60,452 nucleotides of DNA from Baia soyae (GCF_004341445.1 NZ_SLXV01000014.1:1-60452); one strand, 5' to 3'; numbered from the stretch's first letter, positions 36,306 to 47,694 are shown. Translations and numbers: made by a program. Notes: generated by a model from the letters alone, not told the origin.

Positions 36306-36751
36306 CGTCGATCACGTCCTTTTGGAGTAGTAGAGGCAACTAAAGTAGCAAATAGATCAGGAAACTTTTCTTTCATGTTCACGCGTTTCATCTCTTTATT
36401 CACCCAGACATGGATACTATGTCCAGTGGTAAGTAATACATCGTCCCTTTTACGTTTTACCTCGTATTCAAAGATAAGCCGACTTCCTGAAGCTTCTGTG
36501 CAAGTGGTATATACGATCACTTCATCATCATAACGCGCAGGTGCACGATAATTTGCTTTTACCTCAATAAGCGGGAGCATAACTCCTAGCTTCTCTAACT
36601 CCCGATAACTATAGCCCAGATCATGGGTATATGCAGTACGTCCAATCTCAAACCAAACCAAGTAATTCGAGTGATAAACAATCCCCATCTGATCCGTCTC
36701 TTGATAACGTACCCGAATCGAGGACTGTGATACATAGTTAGATGCATTCAT
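36302..36751 (-). CDS. acyl-CoA thioesterase, YbgC/4HBT hotdog family
   Basis: 149 residues. Family motif RYQETDQMGIVYHSNYLVWFE carries the aspartate (QMGIVYHSNY) typical of YbgC-like thioesterases. The hotdog fold continues with YRAPARYDDEVIVYT. It hydrolyses acyl-CoA thioesters; chain preference cannot be read. It is followed with a 4-base overlap by fxsA, forming a two-gene operon. Confidence 0.88.
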   Translation of the reverse strand: MNASNYVSQSSIRVRYQETDQMGIVYHSNYLVWFEIGRTAYTHDLGYSYRELEKLGVMLPLIEVKANYRAPARYDDEVIVYTTCTEASGSRLIFEYEVKRKRDDVLLTTGHSIHVWVNKEMKRVNMKEKFPDLFATLVASTTPKGRDRR

Positions 36752-36970
36752 TTTAACGAATACCTCCCGTTGCTTGTCGGATCATTGCTTATATTGTTGT
36801 TGCTATTATAACTCTAAAAAACTCCTTGCCAACCTCACACAAATGTGAAAAGATAATGCCGACACATATTTCTTCAGCCAGACTCACATAATGAGTATAA
36901 GCGAAAAAGAAAAATCCTGCTAAGTGTACAGAAAAATATAGATAAACAGAAGGAAAGGAGTTTGGACATC

Positions 36971-37042
36971 GTGTTACGTAAGCGAAAACTGAAAAAAAGA
37001 AAGCTTCGTTGGTGGGTATTTCCACGCCTAAGTCTTTTCTAA
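36971..37042 (+). CDS. possible 23-residue basic microprotein
   Basis: A short frame starting GTG at 36971, 10 bases after AAAGGAG, encodes MLRKRKLKKRKLRWWVFPRL and three more residues. Ten of 23 residues are lysine or arginine, followed by tryptophans. It ends 12 bases before a strong hairpin with T4 on the plus strand. An SD, frame and terminator together are suggestive, but a frame this short can arise by chance. Confidence 0.35.
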   Translation: MLRKRKLKKRKLRWWVFPRLSLF

Positions 37043-37052
37043 TAGAAGATAC

Positions 37053-37090
37053 ATTTAGAGCACTGGTAGCGAGTCCAGTGCTCTAATTTT
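37053..37090 (+). terminator. hairpin between the small ORF and pyk, both directions
   Basis: Perfect 12-bp stem TTAGAGCACTGG/CCAGTGCTCTAA, followed by T4 on the plus strand; on the minus strand it lies directly after the pyk stop. Confidence 0.7.
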
Positions 37091-38849
37091 ATGCTTTTGG
37101 GATAATGTCTGCTTGTCCTGAATAAATGGAACCACGTGAAGAGTCAACGGTAATCATCGTCTCACTCTTTAACTGATTCACTGCGTTCTCCACACCTACT
37201 ATCACAGGGATACCCAAACTAACTCCTACGACTGCAGCATGGGAAGTAAGTCCACCTTCTTCGGTAATGACGGCAGCTGCACGCTCAAAGGATGGAATCA
37301 TCTCTTTCTCTGTTCCACGAGTGACAATAATCGCTCCATCCACCATTTTGCGATTGATTTCTTCTGCTGTATTCCCTACCACAACAGGTCCTGAAACTAC
37401 TTTCTTACCAATTCCTTGCCCTTGAAGGAGGACACCACCTGCTACATATATCTTCATTAGGTTGGTTGTTCCTGATTTCCCTACGGGCACACCTGCTGTA
37501 ATGATAACTAGGTTCCCTTCTTTGATAAAGCCTGTAGAAAGGGAAGATTGTACTGCAGACTGGAACATCTCATCCGTATTTCCACATATATTTCCATCTA
37601 TCGGATAGACACCATGAATGAGCTGTAATTTTCGTTGTACATCTTTATGAGGTGTTACTGCAATAATTGGCACACTAGGTCGATACTTGGAAATCATGCG
37701 TGCAGTATAACCACGTTCGGTTGCTGTGATGATTGCAGAGCAGTCTAATGAGTGCGAAGTATAAACCACTGCTTGCCCGATTGAATCAGTGATACTGAGA
37801 TCGGTGTCTCGTTGCATCTTCCTTAACAATTCTTTGTATGGAAGAGTTGATTCTGCTTTCTTCGCTATCGTAGCCATCATGCGTACTGCTTCAACTGGAT
37901 AACGACCTGCCGCTGTTTCGCCTGATAGCATGATCGCATCTGTGCCATCAAAGATCGCATTGGCTACATCGCTTGCCTCTGCCCGTGTCGGACGTGGGTT
38001 GCGTTGCATCGAATCTAACATCTGCGTAGCGGTAATAACCGGTTTCCCAAGTAGGTTACATTTACGGATTAGATCCTTTTGCGCAATCGGTACTTCTTCG
38101 GTAGGGATCTCTACACCAAGGTCTCCACGAGCTACCATCAAGCCATCGGATACCTTTAAAATTCCATCAATGTTGTCCAATCCTTCTTGGTTTTCAATCT
38201 TCGAGATGATTTGAATGTCAGATTGATGTTTTTCTAAGATTTTCCGAATGTCCAAGACATCTTCTGGTTTTCGGATGAACGATGCTGCGATAAAATCAAC
38301 ACCTTGCTCAATGCCAAAATGGATGTCAGCCGCATCTTTCTCGGTGATACCTGGAAGATTGATTTTGATTCCTGGGATGTTAACCCCTTTTTTATTCTTT
38401 AGAACGCCACCATTTGTGACATTACAGATGATATCTGTCCCCGTTACTTCTCTTACCTCAAGGCCAATCAACCCATCATCAATTAAAATCGTTGTGCCTG
38501 GTTGTACATCGTTTGGCAGCTGATCGTAGGTGACGGCTACTTTTTTCTTGTCACCTAGGATGTCTTTTGTGGTTAAGATAAACGTTTCGTCTGCCTTCAA
38601 TTCCACTTCTGGAGTTGTTAGATCCTTTGTGCGAATCTCTGGACCTTTGGTATCAAGTAGGATGGCAACGGTTTGTCCCTCTTCTGCCGCGGCTTGACGG
38701 ATATTACGAATCCGTCCACCATGCTCTTCATGGGAACCGTGAGAAAAGTTTAAACGGGCCACATTCATCCCTTGCTTAATTAACTGACGAAGAATAGAGA
38801 CTTCTTCACTTGCTGGACCGATCGTACATACAATTTTTGTTTTTCGCAT
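37089..38849 (-). CDS. pyk: pyruvate kinase with C-terminal PEP-utiliser domain
   Basis: 586 residues. The catalytic barrel ([12 protein letters not shown]; lysine in [34 protein letters not shown]) is followed by the allosteric domain and an extra C-terminal domain ([15 protein letters not shown], then [19 protein letters not shown]), a PEP-utilising mobile-domain-like module with its histidine, as in Bacillus and Geobacillus. Converts PEP and ADP to pyruvate and ATP. Start at MRKTKIV (38849) with GGAAGGAAG upstream; the pfkA-pyk spacing is 29 bases, so they are cotranscribed. Confidence 0.96.
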   Translation of the reverse strand: MRKTKIVCTIGPASEEVSILRQLIKQGMNVARLNFSHGSHEEHGGRIRNIRQAAAEEGQTVAILLDTKGPEIRTKDLTTPEVELKADETFILTTKDILGDKKKVAVTYDQLPNDVQPGTTILIDDGLIGLEVREVTGTDIICNVTNGGVLKNKKGVNIPGIKINLPGITEKDAADIHFGIEQGVDFIAASFIRKPEDVLDIRKILEKHQSDIQIISKIENQEGLDNIDGILKVSDGLMVARGDLGVEIPTEEVPIAQKDLIRKCNLLGKPVITATQMLDSMQRNPRPTRAEASDVANAIFDGTDAIMLSGETAAGRYPVEAVRMMATIAKKAESTLPYKELLRKMQRDTDLSITDSIGQAVVYTSHSLDCSAIITATERGYTARMISKYRPSVPIIAVTPHKDVQRKLQLIHGVYPIDGNICGNTDEMFQSAVQSSLSTGFIKEGNLVIITAGVPVGKSGTTNLMKIYVAGGVLLQGQGIGKKVVSGPVVVGNTAEEINRKMVDGAIIVTRGTEKEMIPSFERAAAVITEEGGLTSHAAVVGVSLGIPVIVGVENAVNQLKSETMITVDSSRGSIYSGQADIIPKA

Positions 38850-38878
38850 AGGCGAGTTTCTTCCTTCCCTGTCCATAG

Positions 38879-39844
<966 letters not shown>

Positions 39845-39901
39845 TCACTCCTCATCGAAAGCATTTCCCATCCCACAGGGACAAATTACGTCCATACACT
39901 A

Positions 39902-39930
39902 TAAAAAGAGAAACCGTTACCGGCTTCCCT
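39902..39930 (-). terminator. terminator of the malic enzyme-GntR-accD-accA operon
   Basis: Stem GAAGCCG/CGGTTTC with loop GTAA and following CTCTTTTTATAG. The accA stop codon TAA is in the loop, so the hairpin overlaps the end of the coding region. Confidence 0.75.
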
Positions 39931-40894
39931 CAAATACAGCAGCAGATGAAAACTGCCCGATTTTCGAGAACTTTTGGTAACGGTCTTCCACTAATTCCGA
40001 CTGGCCAAGTGGTAAGAGTGAGGTTAAATGCTTACATAATGTATGCTCAATCGTCTGAGCCATAAGCTGTGAATTACGATGTGCCCCGCCTTTTGGCTCT
40101 GAAATAATCTCATCGACAATTCCCAACTTCTGAAGATCTTGCGCTGTAATTTTAAGTGCCTCTGCTGCTTCTTGCGCTTTCGAAGCATCTCGCCATAAAA
40201 TGGCGGCAGCACCTTCTGGAGAAATGACCGAGTAATAAGCATGCTCTAGCATTAAGAGACGATTGCCTACACCGATTCCGAGTGCTCCTCCACTGCCACC
40301 TTCACCCGTAACCACACAGATGATCGGAACTTCAAAGCCTGCCATCTCCCGTAAGTTTCGAGCAATGGCTTCGCTCTGCCCACGTTCCTCTGCTTCGATT
40401 CCGGGATGAGCACCTTGGGTGTCAATAAACGTAATAATAGGACGACCAAATTTATTCGCTTGTTGCATGAGACGAAGCGCTTTTCGATATCCTTCTGGAT
40501 GAGGTAGGCCGAAGTTTCGGGCAATCTTATCCTTGGTATCCTTGCCTCGCTCTTGCGCGATCACGGTTACTGGAATCCCATTTAACTTCCCGATTCCTCC
40601 TACGATCGCGGAGTCATCCCCATGATGGCGATCCCCATGCAACTCGATAAAATCTTGGAAAATCTCTTGAATATAATGCACACTCGTCGGGCGTGATGCG
40701 TGACGAGCAATTTGTACTTTCTGCCAAGTGGTCAGATTTCCATATATCTCCGTTTCGAGATGCTTTGCTTTCGCTTCAAGTGTATCAATCTCTGAGCTAA
40801 AATCAATGTCTTTTTCTTTTGTAAATGCTTTCAATTCATCAATTTTTTGCCTGAGCTCTAAAATCGGCTTTTCGAATGGTAGATAATTACTCAT
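39917..40894 (-). CDS. accA: acetyl-CoA carboxylase carboxyltransferase subunit alpha
   Basis: 325 residues. N-terminal coiled region ([17 protein letters not shown]) and the crotonase-fold core with [27 protein letters not shown], and the [12 protein letters not shown] oxyanion segment. With AccD it transfers the carboxyl from biotin to acetyl-CoA. ATG at 40894 is favoured: GGGGGTGA lies 5 bases upstream. A GTG at 40903 overlaps the accD stop. It ends inside a terminator. Confidence 0.97.
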   Translation of the reverse strand: MSNYLPFEKPILELRQKIDELKAFTKEKDIDFSSEIDTLEAKAKHLETEIYGNLTTWQKVQIARHASRPTSVHYIQEIFQDFIELHGDRHHGDDSAIVGGIGKLNGIPVTVIAQERGKDTKDKIARNFGLPHPEGYRKALRLMQQANKFGRPIITFIDTQGAHPGIEAEERGQSEAIARNLREMAGFEVPIICVVTGEGGSGGALGIGVGNRLLMLEHAYYSVISPEGAAAILWRDASKAQEAAEALKITAQDLQKLGIVDEIISEPKGGAHRNSQLMAQTIEHTLCKHLTSLLPLGQSELVEDRYQKFSKIGQFSSAAVFEGSR

Positions 40895-40899
40895 CACAG

Positions 40900-41751
40900 T
40901 CACCCCCTGCTAGTATGAAGTTCCAAAATTTTTACAAGCATATCACGTAGTTCAAGTCTCGGGACGACTAAATCCAGTTGACCATGCTTTAATAGAAACT
41001 CTGATGTCTGAAAATCATCTGGAAGTTTCTGGCGAACGGTTTGTTCAATAACACGTCGCCCAGCAAACCCGATTAAAGCTCCCGGCTCCGCAATATTAAT
41101 ATCCCCTAAGGAAGAAAAGCTAGCCGATACCCCGCCCGTAGTTGGGTTGGTTAAGACAGAGACAAAAAGAACCTGATTATGATTCATCTTTTGCAAAGCC
41201 GCACTCGTTTTCGCCATCTGCATCAACGAAAGCGCTCCCTCCTGCATACGAGCTCCTCCAGAAGCAGAGAAGAGAATAAATGGAAATTTCTTTTGAACAG
41301 CACGCTCTGCTGCACGGGCAATCTTCTCTCCTACTACAGAACCCATGCTCCCCATCCGAAACCTGGAATCCATCACGCCGAGAATAATGGGATAACCATC
41401 CATCGTTCCTTCACCTGTGATAATCGCTTCCTTCAGGTCTGTTTTATCCATATCCTGCTTAATTTTTTTCTGATAATCTGGGAATTCGAGTGGATCGACT
41501 GAGATTAAATCAGAATCATACTCAAAAAATCGTCCATCATCTACTAGGGATTGAATTCTCTCTGGTGCCGTCATCGTAAAGTGATAGCCACATACTTTAC
41601 ATACCTTCTCGTTTTTCTCTACTTCTTTTGAAAGAAGAATCGTTCCACAAGTAGGGCACTTTTGCATGATCCCTTCTGGGACCTGATTTTTCGTTGCTTC
41701 TGTAGGAATAGTTGCATACTTTTTTTGTTTGCGAAATAGATCCTTAAGCAA
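40900..41751 (-). CDS. accD: acetyl-CoA carboxylase carboxyltransferase subunit beta
   Basis: 283 residues with the N-terminal zinc ribbon ([10 protein letters not shown] ... CKVCGYH) and the crotonase core ([41 protein letters not shown]). Forms the alpha2beta2 carboxyltransferase with AccA. The start is TTG, 8 bases after GAGGTGAT. It lies 28 bases after the GntR gene and is followed by accA with overlap. Confidence 0.97.
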   Translation of the reverse strand: MLKDLFRKQKKYATIPTEATKNQVPEGIMQKCPTCGTILLSKEVEKNEKVCKVCGYHFTMTAPERIQSLVDDGRFFEYDSDLISVDPLEFPDYQKKIKQDMDKTDLKEAIITGEGTMDGYPIILGVMDSRFRMGSMGSVVGEKIARAAERAVQKKFPFILFSASGGARMQEGALSLMQMAKTSAALQKMNHNQVLFVSVLTNPTTGGVSASFSSLGDINIAEPGALIGFAGRRVIEQTVRQKLPDDFQTSEFLLKHGQLDLVVPRLELRDMLVKILELHTSRG

Positions 41752-41779
41752 GTGGGATCACCTCATTCGATAAATTCAT

Positions 41780-42475
41780 CTATACTGGATTGCCCTGCGG
41801 TTCAATCGTTTGAAACATGGATGGTCTAAAATGTTCTTTCATCAGTGATAGAGATTTGACCATATCACGCTCATGAATCGCCGTAAGTAGCTTCTTATGC
41901 TCGTCCCACAATGTTTGAGCACCCGTTACCTTTGATAAAGATAAAACAGCAGGCTTAGTATGTAAGAACTGCATAATCTCCTGCCAGATACGAATTAATA
42001 AATGATTTCGGGATAAAGAAACGAGGCGCTCATGAAAAGTGGAATCTAGTTGTACAATCTGCTCTAGCTTCTCTACTTGCAAAAGCTGATCATTCACCTC
42101 AAGCAATTCGGCTAGATCCTCTTCTTTCATGCGATCGCATAAGAGCCAGACAGCTCCCATCTCCAAAAGAACGCGGGTCTCTAATAAATCCTCCAGTACC
42201 TGATGTCCTTGCAAAATATATTTGGCTAATAACTCTACAATCTGATTCGACTGAGATGACTCCAAGAAGGTTCCTTCACCACGCCTGGTCGAGATGATCC
42301 CCAATAGCTCAAGGGAACGCAGTGCTTCTCGTACCGTAGAACGCCCAACTTGTAGTCGTTCAGACAACTCTCGTTCGGAAGGAAGGCGATCACCTGTACA
42401 TAGACCATCCGCTTCAATTAACTGATGGATGCTATTTAAGATGCTATGGAATTTATTCGAACTTACATCCTTCAT
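41780..42475 (-). CDS. FadR-subfamily GntR transcriptional regulator
   Basis: 231 residues. The N-terminal winged helix (RLPSERELSERLQVGRSTVREALRSLELLGII, motif PSERELSE) is followed by a helical FadR/VanR-type ligand-binding (FCD) domain with the usual conserved aspartate and histidines (D133xxFHERL, HLLIRIW, HKKLLTAIHERD). ATG at 42475 with TTAGGAG 10 bases upstream is preferred to the TTG at 42499. It is placed between malic enzyme and accDA, and a FadR-like palindrome lies in the promoter of this operon, so autoregulation is likely. The ligand is unknown. Confidence 0.9.
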   Translation of the reverse strand: MKDVSSNKFHSILNSIHQLIEADGLCTGDRLPSERELSERLQVGRSTVREALRSLELLGIISTRRGEGTFLESSQSNQIVELLAKYILQGHQVLEDLLETRVLLEMGAVWLLCDRMKEEDLAELLEVNDQLLQVEKLEQIVQLDSTFHERLVSLSRNHLLIRIWQEIMQFLHTKPAVLSLSKVTGAQTLWDEHKKLLTAIHERDMVKSLSLMKEHFRPSMFQTIEPQGNPV

Positions 42476-42523
42476 CCTATGTGTACTCCTAACAAACAAA
42501 GATGTCTTGATCCTAATTGTAGC

Positions 42524-43756
42524 TTATTTTCGCTCGATCAGTTGCAGTGTTCGTTCATAGATCACGTCTGGATCTAGCTCTACTCGCGCTACACCTGTTT
42601 CAATCGCAGCCCTGGCAACCTCAACGGCTACTTTGGCAGAAACCCTAGGATCGAGTGCATCTGGAATCACTTTTTCTGCTGATAATTCCTCTGGAGAAAC
42701 AAGATCGGATATCGCGTACGCCGCAGCTACTTTCATCGCTTCGTTAATCCGTTTCGCTCGTACATCGAGTGCGCCTCGAAAGATACCTGGAAACGCTAAT
42801 ACATTGTTAACCTGATTTGGATAATCAGAGCGTCCTGTCCCCACTACCTTCGCACCAGCTTGATAAGCCTCTTCTGGCATGATTTCGGGTGTTGGATTCG
42901 CCATCGCAAAGATAATCGGATCGCGACTCATAGAACGAACCATATCCTGTGTCACCATTCCAGCCACAGAGATACCAATAAATACATCCGCACCGTTCAT
43001 CGCAGTCGCTAAATCCCCTGTTAAACCAGAGCGATTCGTTACCCTCGCAATCTCTTCTTTCATCGAATTCATCCCCTGAGGACGTCCGTCATAAATAATT
43101 CCTTTACTATCACACATAATGACATCTTGCACGCCCAAACTAATCAATAATTTAATAATTGCGATCCCAGCGGCTCCTGCACCACTTGTCACCACTCGAA
43201 TCTCAGAAAGCTTCTTATCTACCACTTTGCACGCATTGATTAATCCCGCCAATGTCACAATGGCCGTCCCATGTTGGTCGTCATGAAACACAGGAATCTC
43301 CACTTCTTCTTGCAAACGTTCTTCAATTTGGAAGCAATTCGGTGCCGCGATATCTTCTAAATTTACACCACCAAAAGTGGGAGCCAGCATCTTTACTGTT
43401 TTTACAATCTCATCTACATCCGTTGTATCGAGGCACAATGGAAAGGCGTCGACTCCTGCAAACGATTTAAAGAGGAGTGCTTTTCCTTCCATAACAGGCA
43501 GTGCTGCTTCTGGGCCAATATTCCCTAAGCCAAGTACAGCTGTACCATCTGATACAACTGCTACTAAGTTGCCTTTCATTGTGTAGTCGTATACCTTATC
43601 TGGATCTACATGTATCTCACGACAAGGCTCAGCTACCCCTGGAGAATAAGCCAGGCTTAAATCATAGGAAGTCTCAACCGGAACTTTCGATTGTACCTCT
43701 AACTTCCCTTGATGTTTTCGATGCATCTCAAGTGACGCTTCTTTTAAACTGGACAA
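42524..43756 (-). CDS. ytsJ: NADP-dependent malic enzyme
   Basis: About 410 residues. Malic-N domain with tyrosine in LAYSPGVAEPC and YTMKGNLVAVVSDGTAVLGLGNIG, lysine and acid in NLEDIAAPNCFQIE and VPVFHDDQHGTA, and the NAD(P)-binding domain (TSGAGAAGIAI). Converts malate to pyruvate with NADPH formation, as YtsJ does in B. subtilis. The TTG at 43756 has GAGGAG upstream and gives the family-length N-terminus (SSLKEASLEMHRKHQGK); the GTG at 43795 is earlier. First gene of an operon with the GntR gene and accDA. Confidence 0.93.
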   Translation of the reverse strand: MSSLKEASLEMHRKHQGKLEVQSKVPVETSYDLSLAYSPGVAEPCREIHVDPDKVYDYTMKGNLVAVVSDGTAVLGLGNIGPEAALPVMEGKALLFKSFAGVDAFPLCLDTTDVDEIVKTVKMLAPTFGGVNLEDIAAPNCFQIEERLQEEVEIPVFHDDQHGTAIVTLAGLINACKVVDKKLSEIRVVTSGAGAAGIAIIKLLISLGVQDVIMCDSKGIIYDGRPQGMNSMKEEIARVTNRSGLTGDLATAMNGADVFIGISVAGMVTQDMVRSMSRDPIIFAMANPTPEIMPEEAYQAGAKVVGTGRSDYPNQVNNVLAFPGIFRGALDVRAKRINEAMKVAAAYAISDLVSPEELSAEKVIPDALDPRVSAKVAVEVARAAIETGVARVELDPDVIYERTLQLIERK

Positions 43757-43800
43757 ACCTGATCTCTCCTCTATCTCTACACTTCTCTTTGTCACTTACC

Positions 43801-43854
43801 GGTGGTCTGACCACCAATAAGAGACATTATACCAAAATAGCGCTAAGGGGTAAA
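43801..43854 (-). promoter_or_regulatory. malic enzyme operon promoter with FadR-type operator
   Basis: TTTACC-N17-TATAAT on the minus strand (-10 at 43826-43831). Just downstream of the expected start site lies the perfect palindrome GGTGGTC-T-GACCACC (43801-43815), of the FadR-class form TGGTCNGACCA. A repressor bound there would block transcription initiation or clearance. Confidence 0.75.
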
Positions 43855-43876
43855 AGGGAACATAGCGTTTATTCTT

Positions 43877-46800
43877 CTAATTATATACACTGATACGAAC
43901 AGAGTCGGTTCCGAGCAACGCTTCCACTTCCTGTTGAAAATGAAGATTTGTATTTACACCATACTGTTGAACTGGGAGAGCATGACCTTTTTTCGTCCGT
44001 TCATAAACTAATTGGACAGGTGTTTTTCCATAGTTTTCTTTTAAGATCAGCTTTAATGCATACAAAATTTCGGATCTCTCTTGATGAGTACGGATAAAAA
44101 TTTGTACTCGTTGATCCGCTCCAGACCCAGCCATTTGATTTGGCTCATCTAATCGGATTATTTGATTGGCAATACACTTCCCACTTTCATCATTACCTTG
44201 ATATACACCTTTGATGAGCAGAGCTTGATCTTCTTGAAGAAACGATCGCACCCGCCGGTACGTATTCGGGAAAACGACCACCTCTACCGTGCCCGTTTGA
44301 TCCTCTAGCTCTACAAAGGCCATCGGATCTCCTTTTTTCGTGCGAATTGATTTAATGTGAGTTACAATCCCTGCCAACACAATCGATGCCCCGTCCATAC
44401 CTTCCTCCAATTGATGAATCCCGTGTGTAATCTGCCCTTCATATTGCGACCGATAATCATCTAAAGGATGCCCTGAAAGGAATAATCCTAAATATTCCTT
44501 CTCCAACTGAATCCGCTCCCTAGATGAATACGGAGCAATCTCTTCTTCATAATTACGAGTTAACGGTTCTTCGGAAAAGAGGTCCTCATCTTCAAACAGA
44601 TCGATTTGATCCTCTAAGCCCCACTTTTGAGCCATAGATGTCTTATTTAATACCTCATCCAACATCTCTTTTTGGCTTGCACGATGACCGGGTAATGATT
44701 CGGTAGCTCCGCATAAGATTAGCGATTCCAATACGCGCCGATTGCAAATCCGCAGATCAATCCGGCGACAGAAATCTCGAAGATCTAAAAAGGGCCCTTT
44801 CTCCCTTGCTTCCAAAATTACATCAATCGCCTGTGTCCCTACATTTTTAATCGCCGCTAATCCAAAGCGGATCTGATTTCCTTCGATCGTAAAATGATGG
44901 CGGCTATGTTGAATATCAGGCTGAAGAATCGAGATCCCCATCCGTTTCGCCTCGTCCATGTACTCAGCTACTTTTCCCTGATTTCCCATCATCGTTGATA
45001 ACTGGGCCGCTAGATACGCTTGCGGATAATTCGCCTTCAAATAAGCCGTTCGATAAGCTAACACGGCATACGCAACCGCATGGCTTCGGTTAAATCCATA
45101 ATCAGCAAAGCGAACGATGAGATCGTAGATTTGATGGCCTACCTCTTCTTCAAAGCCATTTCTCACACATCCCTGTACAAAGGCTTTCCTCTGTTCATCT
45201 AGCAAATCTTTCTTCTTCTTCGACACGGCACGACGTAAAATATCCGCTTGTCCCAACGAAAAGCCAGCTAACATTGCCGCAATCTGCATAATTTGCTCTT
45301 GATACACAATAATCCCATAAGTAGGAAGCAATATTTCCTGTAATGCTGGATGAGGATACGAAACAGATTCCAAGCCATGCTTAGCCCGAATATACCGTGG
45401 GATTTGCTCCATCGGTCCCGGTCTGTATAGAGCGAGAACCGCTACAATATCTTCAAAATGGCTCGGCTTCAGCTCACGAAGAACCTTGCGAATCCCACTA
45501 GACTCCAATTGGAAGACACCTGTCGTCTCGCCTTTTGCTAGTAGTCGATAAGTAGCCTCATCTTGATAATCACAATCCTCAAACGATACCTGCACACCTT
45601 GATCACGATGAATCATCTCAATCGCTTTCTCAATAACACTCAGATTGCGCAGTCCGAGAAAGTCCATCTTAAGTAGCCCGATCTGCTCCAGCGCTTCCAT
45701 CGCATACTGAGTGAGCGATACTCCGTCTGAGCCCTCTTGAAGCGGAACCCAATCCGTCAATGGCGTTTTCGACATCACGACACCTGCCGCATGAGTAGAA
45801 GTATGCCTTGGAATCCCTTCAATTCGTCTCGCATAATCCACTAACTGTGCCATCTGCGGATTCGAATGGTATAGTTCTTCTAATTTAGTTTCTAACTGAA
45901 ATGCACGTTTCAACGTCATTCCTGGGTTTCCTGGTATTAACTTGGCAACACGGTCTACTTCTTGGTACGGAAGGTTTAAAACCCTACCTAAATCACGAAT
46001 TGCCGCACGAGGAGCCATCGTTCCAAACGTGATAATCTGCGCGACCCGATCGTTTCCATACTTCCTTGTCACATACGCAATCACTTCTTCTCGCCGTTCA
46101 TAGCAAATATCAATATCGATATCAGGCATACTAATCCGCTCAGGGTTTAGGAATCGTTCAAAAAGTAATTGATATTTAATCGGATCTACATCTGTAATCT
46201 CAAGTACATACGACACCAAACTACCTGCCGCAGATCCCCGTCCCGGACCAATGGCAATTTGATTTTGATGGGCAAAGGAAACCAAATCCCATACCACTAA
46301 GAAATAATCCGCAAAGCCCATCTGATCAATCACATCAAGCTCATAATAAAGCCGCTGCTCTACCTCATCTGTCAGTTGTTCCCCGTATCTTTTCTGCGCA
46401 CCCTTCTCACAAATCGCCCGTAGATATTCACTACTACTCACCCCTTGTGGAACTGGAAACTCAGGAAGTAACCGCTCCCCAAAGGAAATCTCAACATTAC
46501 ATCGCTTGGCGATCTTCACCGTATTCGCGATCGCTTCCGGTACATGGCTAAATTGCCTCGCCATCTCTTCCGCACTCTTAAAATAAAACTGATCGTTTGC
46601 AAATCGTAATCGCTTCTCATCTTCTACCTTTTTACCAGTACCAATACAAAGCAAGCAGTCATGAACTTGATAATCATCTTGATGGACATAGTGAATATCA
46701 TTAGTCGCAATCAGCCCTAAATCATATTCCTTCGCCCATGAAATGAGTCTCTGATTTACCTTTTGTTGCTCCCAGATTTGATGATCCTGTAATTCTAAGA

Positions 46801-47317
46801 AAAAATGCTCCCGTCCAAAGATATCCACATATTCTTCTAACAAGCGCTTCGCCTTCTCATCATCATCTTGCAAAATAGCTTGTGGAATCTCCCCGCCTAA
46901 ACAGGAACTAGTCGCGATTAATCCGTTCCGATACTTACGAAGTAACGATCGGTCAATTCGGGGCTTATAATGAAATCCGCGAAGATGCGCTTCCGTCGTC
47001 AGCCGAATAAGATTATGATAGCCTTCCGTTGACTCTGCCAATAGGAGTTGATGGCAGATTTTCTGCTCTTTTAACATCGATCTTTCTAGATAGTTCTCAC
47101 TTATATACATCTCGCAACCAATAATCGGCTTAATCCCCGCTTCCAGACAGGCCCGGTAAAAAGGGATGACTCCATACATTGATCCGTGATCCGTTATCGC
47201 TAGCGCCTTCATCCCATTTGCTTTGGCTGTCTGTACGAGCTGTTCGATCCTGCCTGCTCCGTCTAACAAACTATACTCACTATGTACATGCAGATGCACA
47301 AATTCATCCTTCATCAT
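43877..47317 (-). CDS. dnaE: DNA polymerase III alpha subunit DnaE
   Basis: 1146 residues, the DnaE class. N-terminal PHP domain (FVHLHVHSEYSLLDG, AITDHGSMYG); polymerase palm with GPGRGSAAGS and MPDIDIDICYERR; beta-binding and OB-fold (GIVTHIKSIRTKKGDPMAFVELED) near the C-terminus. In low-GC Gram-positives it works alongside PolC, extending RNA primers on the lagging strand. GGAGGGG precedes the ATG. Transcribed toward the malic enzyme gene. Confidence 0.97.
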   Translation of the reverse strand: MMKDEFVHLHVHSEYSLLDGAGRIEQLVQTAKANGMKALAITDHGSMYGVIPFYRACLEAGIKPIIGCEMYISENYLERSMLKEQKICHQLLLAESTEGYHNLIRLTTEAHLRGFHYKPRIDRSLLRKYRNGLIATSSCLGGEIPQAILQDDDEKAKRLLEEYVDIFGREHFFLELQDHQIWEQQKVNQRLISWAKEYDLGLIATNDIHYVHQDDYQVHDCLLCIGTGKKVEDEKRLRFANDQFYFKSAEEMARQFSHVPEAIANTVKIAKRCNVEISFGERLLPEFPVPQGVSSSEYLRAICEKGAQKRYGEQLTDEVEQRLYYELDVIDQMGFADYFLVVWDLVSFAHQNQIAIGPGRGSAAGSLVSYVLEITDVDPIKYQLLFERFLNPERISMPDIDIDICYERREEVIAYVTRKYGNDRVAQIITFGTMAPRAAIRDLGRVLNLPYQEVDRVAKLIPGNPGMTLKRAFQLETKLEELYHSNPQMAQLVDYARRIEGIPRHTSTHAAGVVMSKTPLTDWVPLQEGSDGVSLTQYAMEALEQIGLLKMDFLGLRNLSVIEKAIEMIHRDQGVQVSFEDCDYQDEATYRLLAKGETTGVFQLESSGIRKVLRELKPSHFEDIVAVLALYRPGPMEQIPRYIRAKHGLESVSYPHPALQEILLPTYGIIVYQEQIMQIAAMLAGFSLGQADILRRAVSKKKKDLLDEQRKAFVQGCVRNGFEEEVGHQIYDLIVRFADYGFNRSHAVAYAVLAYRTAYLKANYPQAYLAAQLSTMMGNQGKVAEYMDEAKRMGISILQPDIQHSRHHFTIEGNQIRFGLAAIKNVGTQAIDVILEAREKGPFLDLRDFCRRIDLRICNRRVLESLILCGATESLPGHRASQKEMLDEVLNKTSMAQKWGLEDQIDLFEDEDLFSEEPLTRNYEEEIAPYSSRERIQLEKEYLGLFLSGHPLDDYRSQYEGQITHGIHQLEEGMDGASIVLAGIVTHIKSIRTKKGDPMAFVELEDQTGTVEVVVFPNTYRRVRSFLQEDQALLIKGVYQGNDESGKCIANQIIRLDEPNQMAGSGADQRVQIFIRTHQERSEILYALKLILKENYGKTPVQLVYERTKKGHALPVQQYGVNTNLHFQQEVEALLGTDSVRISVYN

Positions 47318-47483
47318 TCACCCCTCCGTTCGTCTCCTTTTGTGATTTATTATACCATTCTATCGAAACGGGGGAACAAATCTTCCCTTCTACCCATTAG
47401 TTGTGTCAATTCTCCTTCCATAGTCGAAATGTAAGCAAAAATAAGGTATGATTATAAGTATAATGAGAAAAGGGGGAGCATCC

Positions 47484-47687
47484 ATGATTATTAGTCGCAG
47501 GGCACTAGCTAGGGCTAAGCTGGAAAAGTTAAGACAAGGTTTCTCCGTATACACTGAAATCGAAGAGATTGCACAATCTATTGAAAAAAAGTTAGATACC
47601 ATCGATTTTCCAGTCCACATTGATCGCACAGACCTTGGATGTTGGTTTATCCCCGATACCGATACTTCAAATCATAAGGTTGAATAA
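47484..47687 (+). CDS. small conserved-looking hypothetical protein, 67 aa
   Basis: Not recognised. Helical and charged (RRALARAKLEKLRQGFSVYTEIEEIAQSIEKKLD split in two helices) with an acidic C-terminus. The start at 47484 is fixed by GGGGGAG 5 bases upstream. Divergent from dnaE and followed by a terminator, so it is a small independent gene. Confidence 0.65.
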   Translation: MIISRRALARAKLEKLRQGFSVYTEIEEIAQSIEKKLDTIDFPVHIDRTDLGCWFIPDTDTSNHKVE

Positions 47688-47694
47688 TACAAGG

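Noticed and set aside
36789-37025. 78-codon minus-strand ORF upstream of the thioesterase gene
   Set aside because: Low-complexity phenylalanine-rich composition, no SD, and antisense to the small ORF with an SD.
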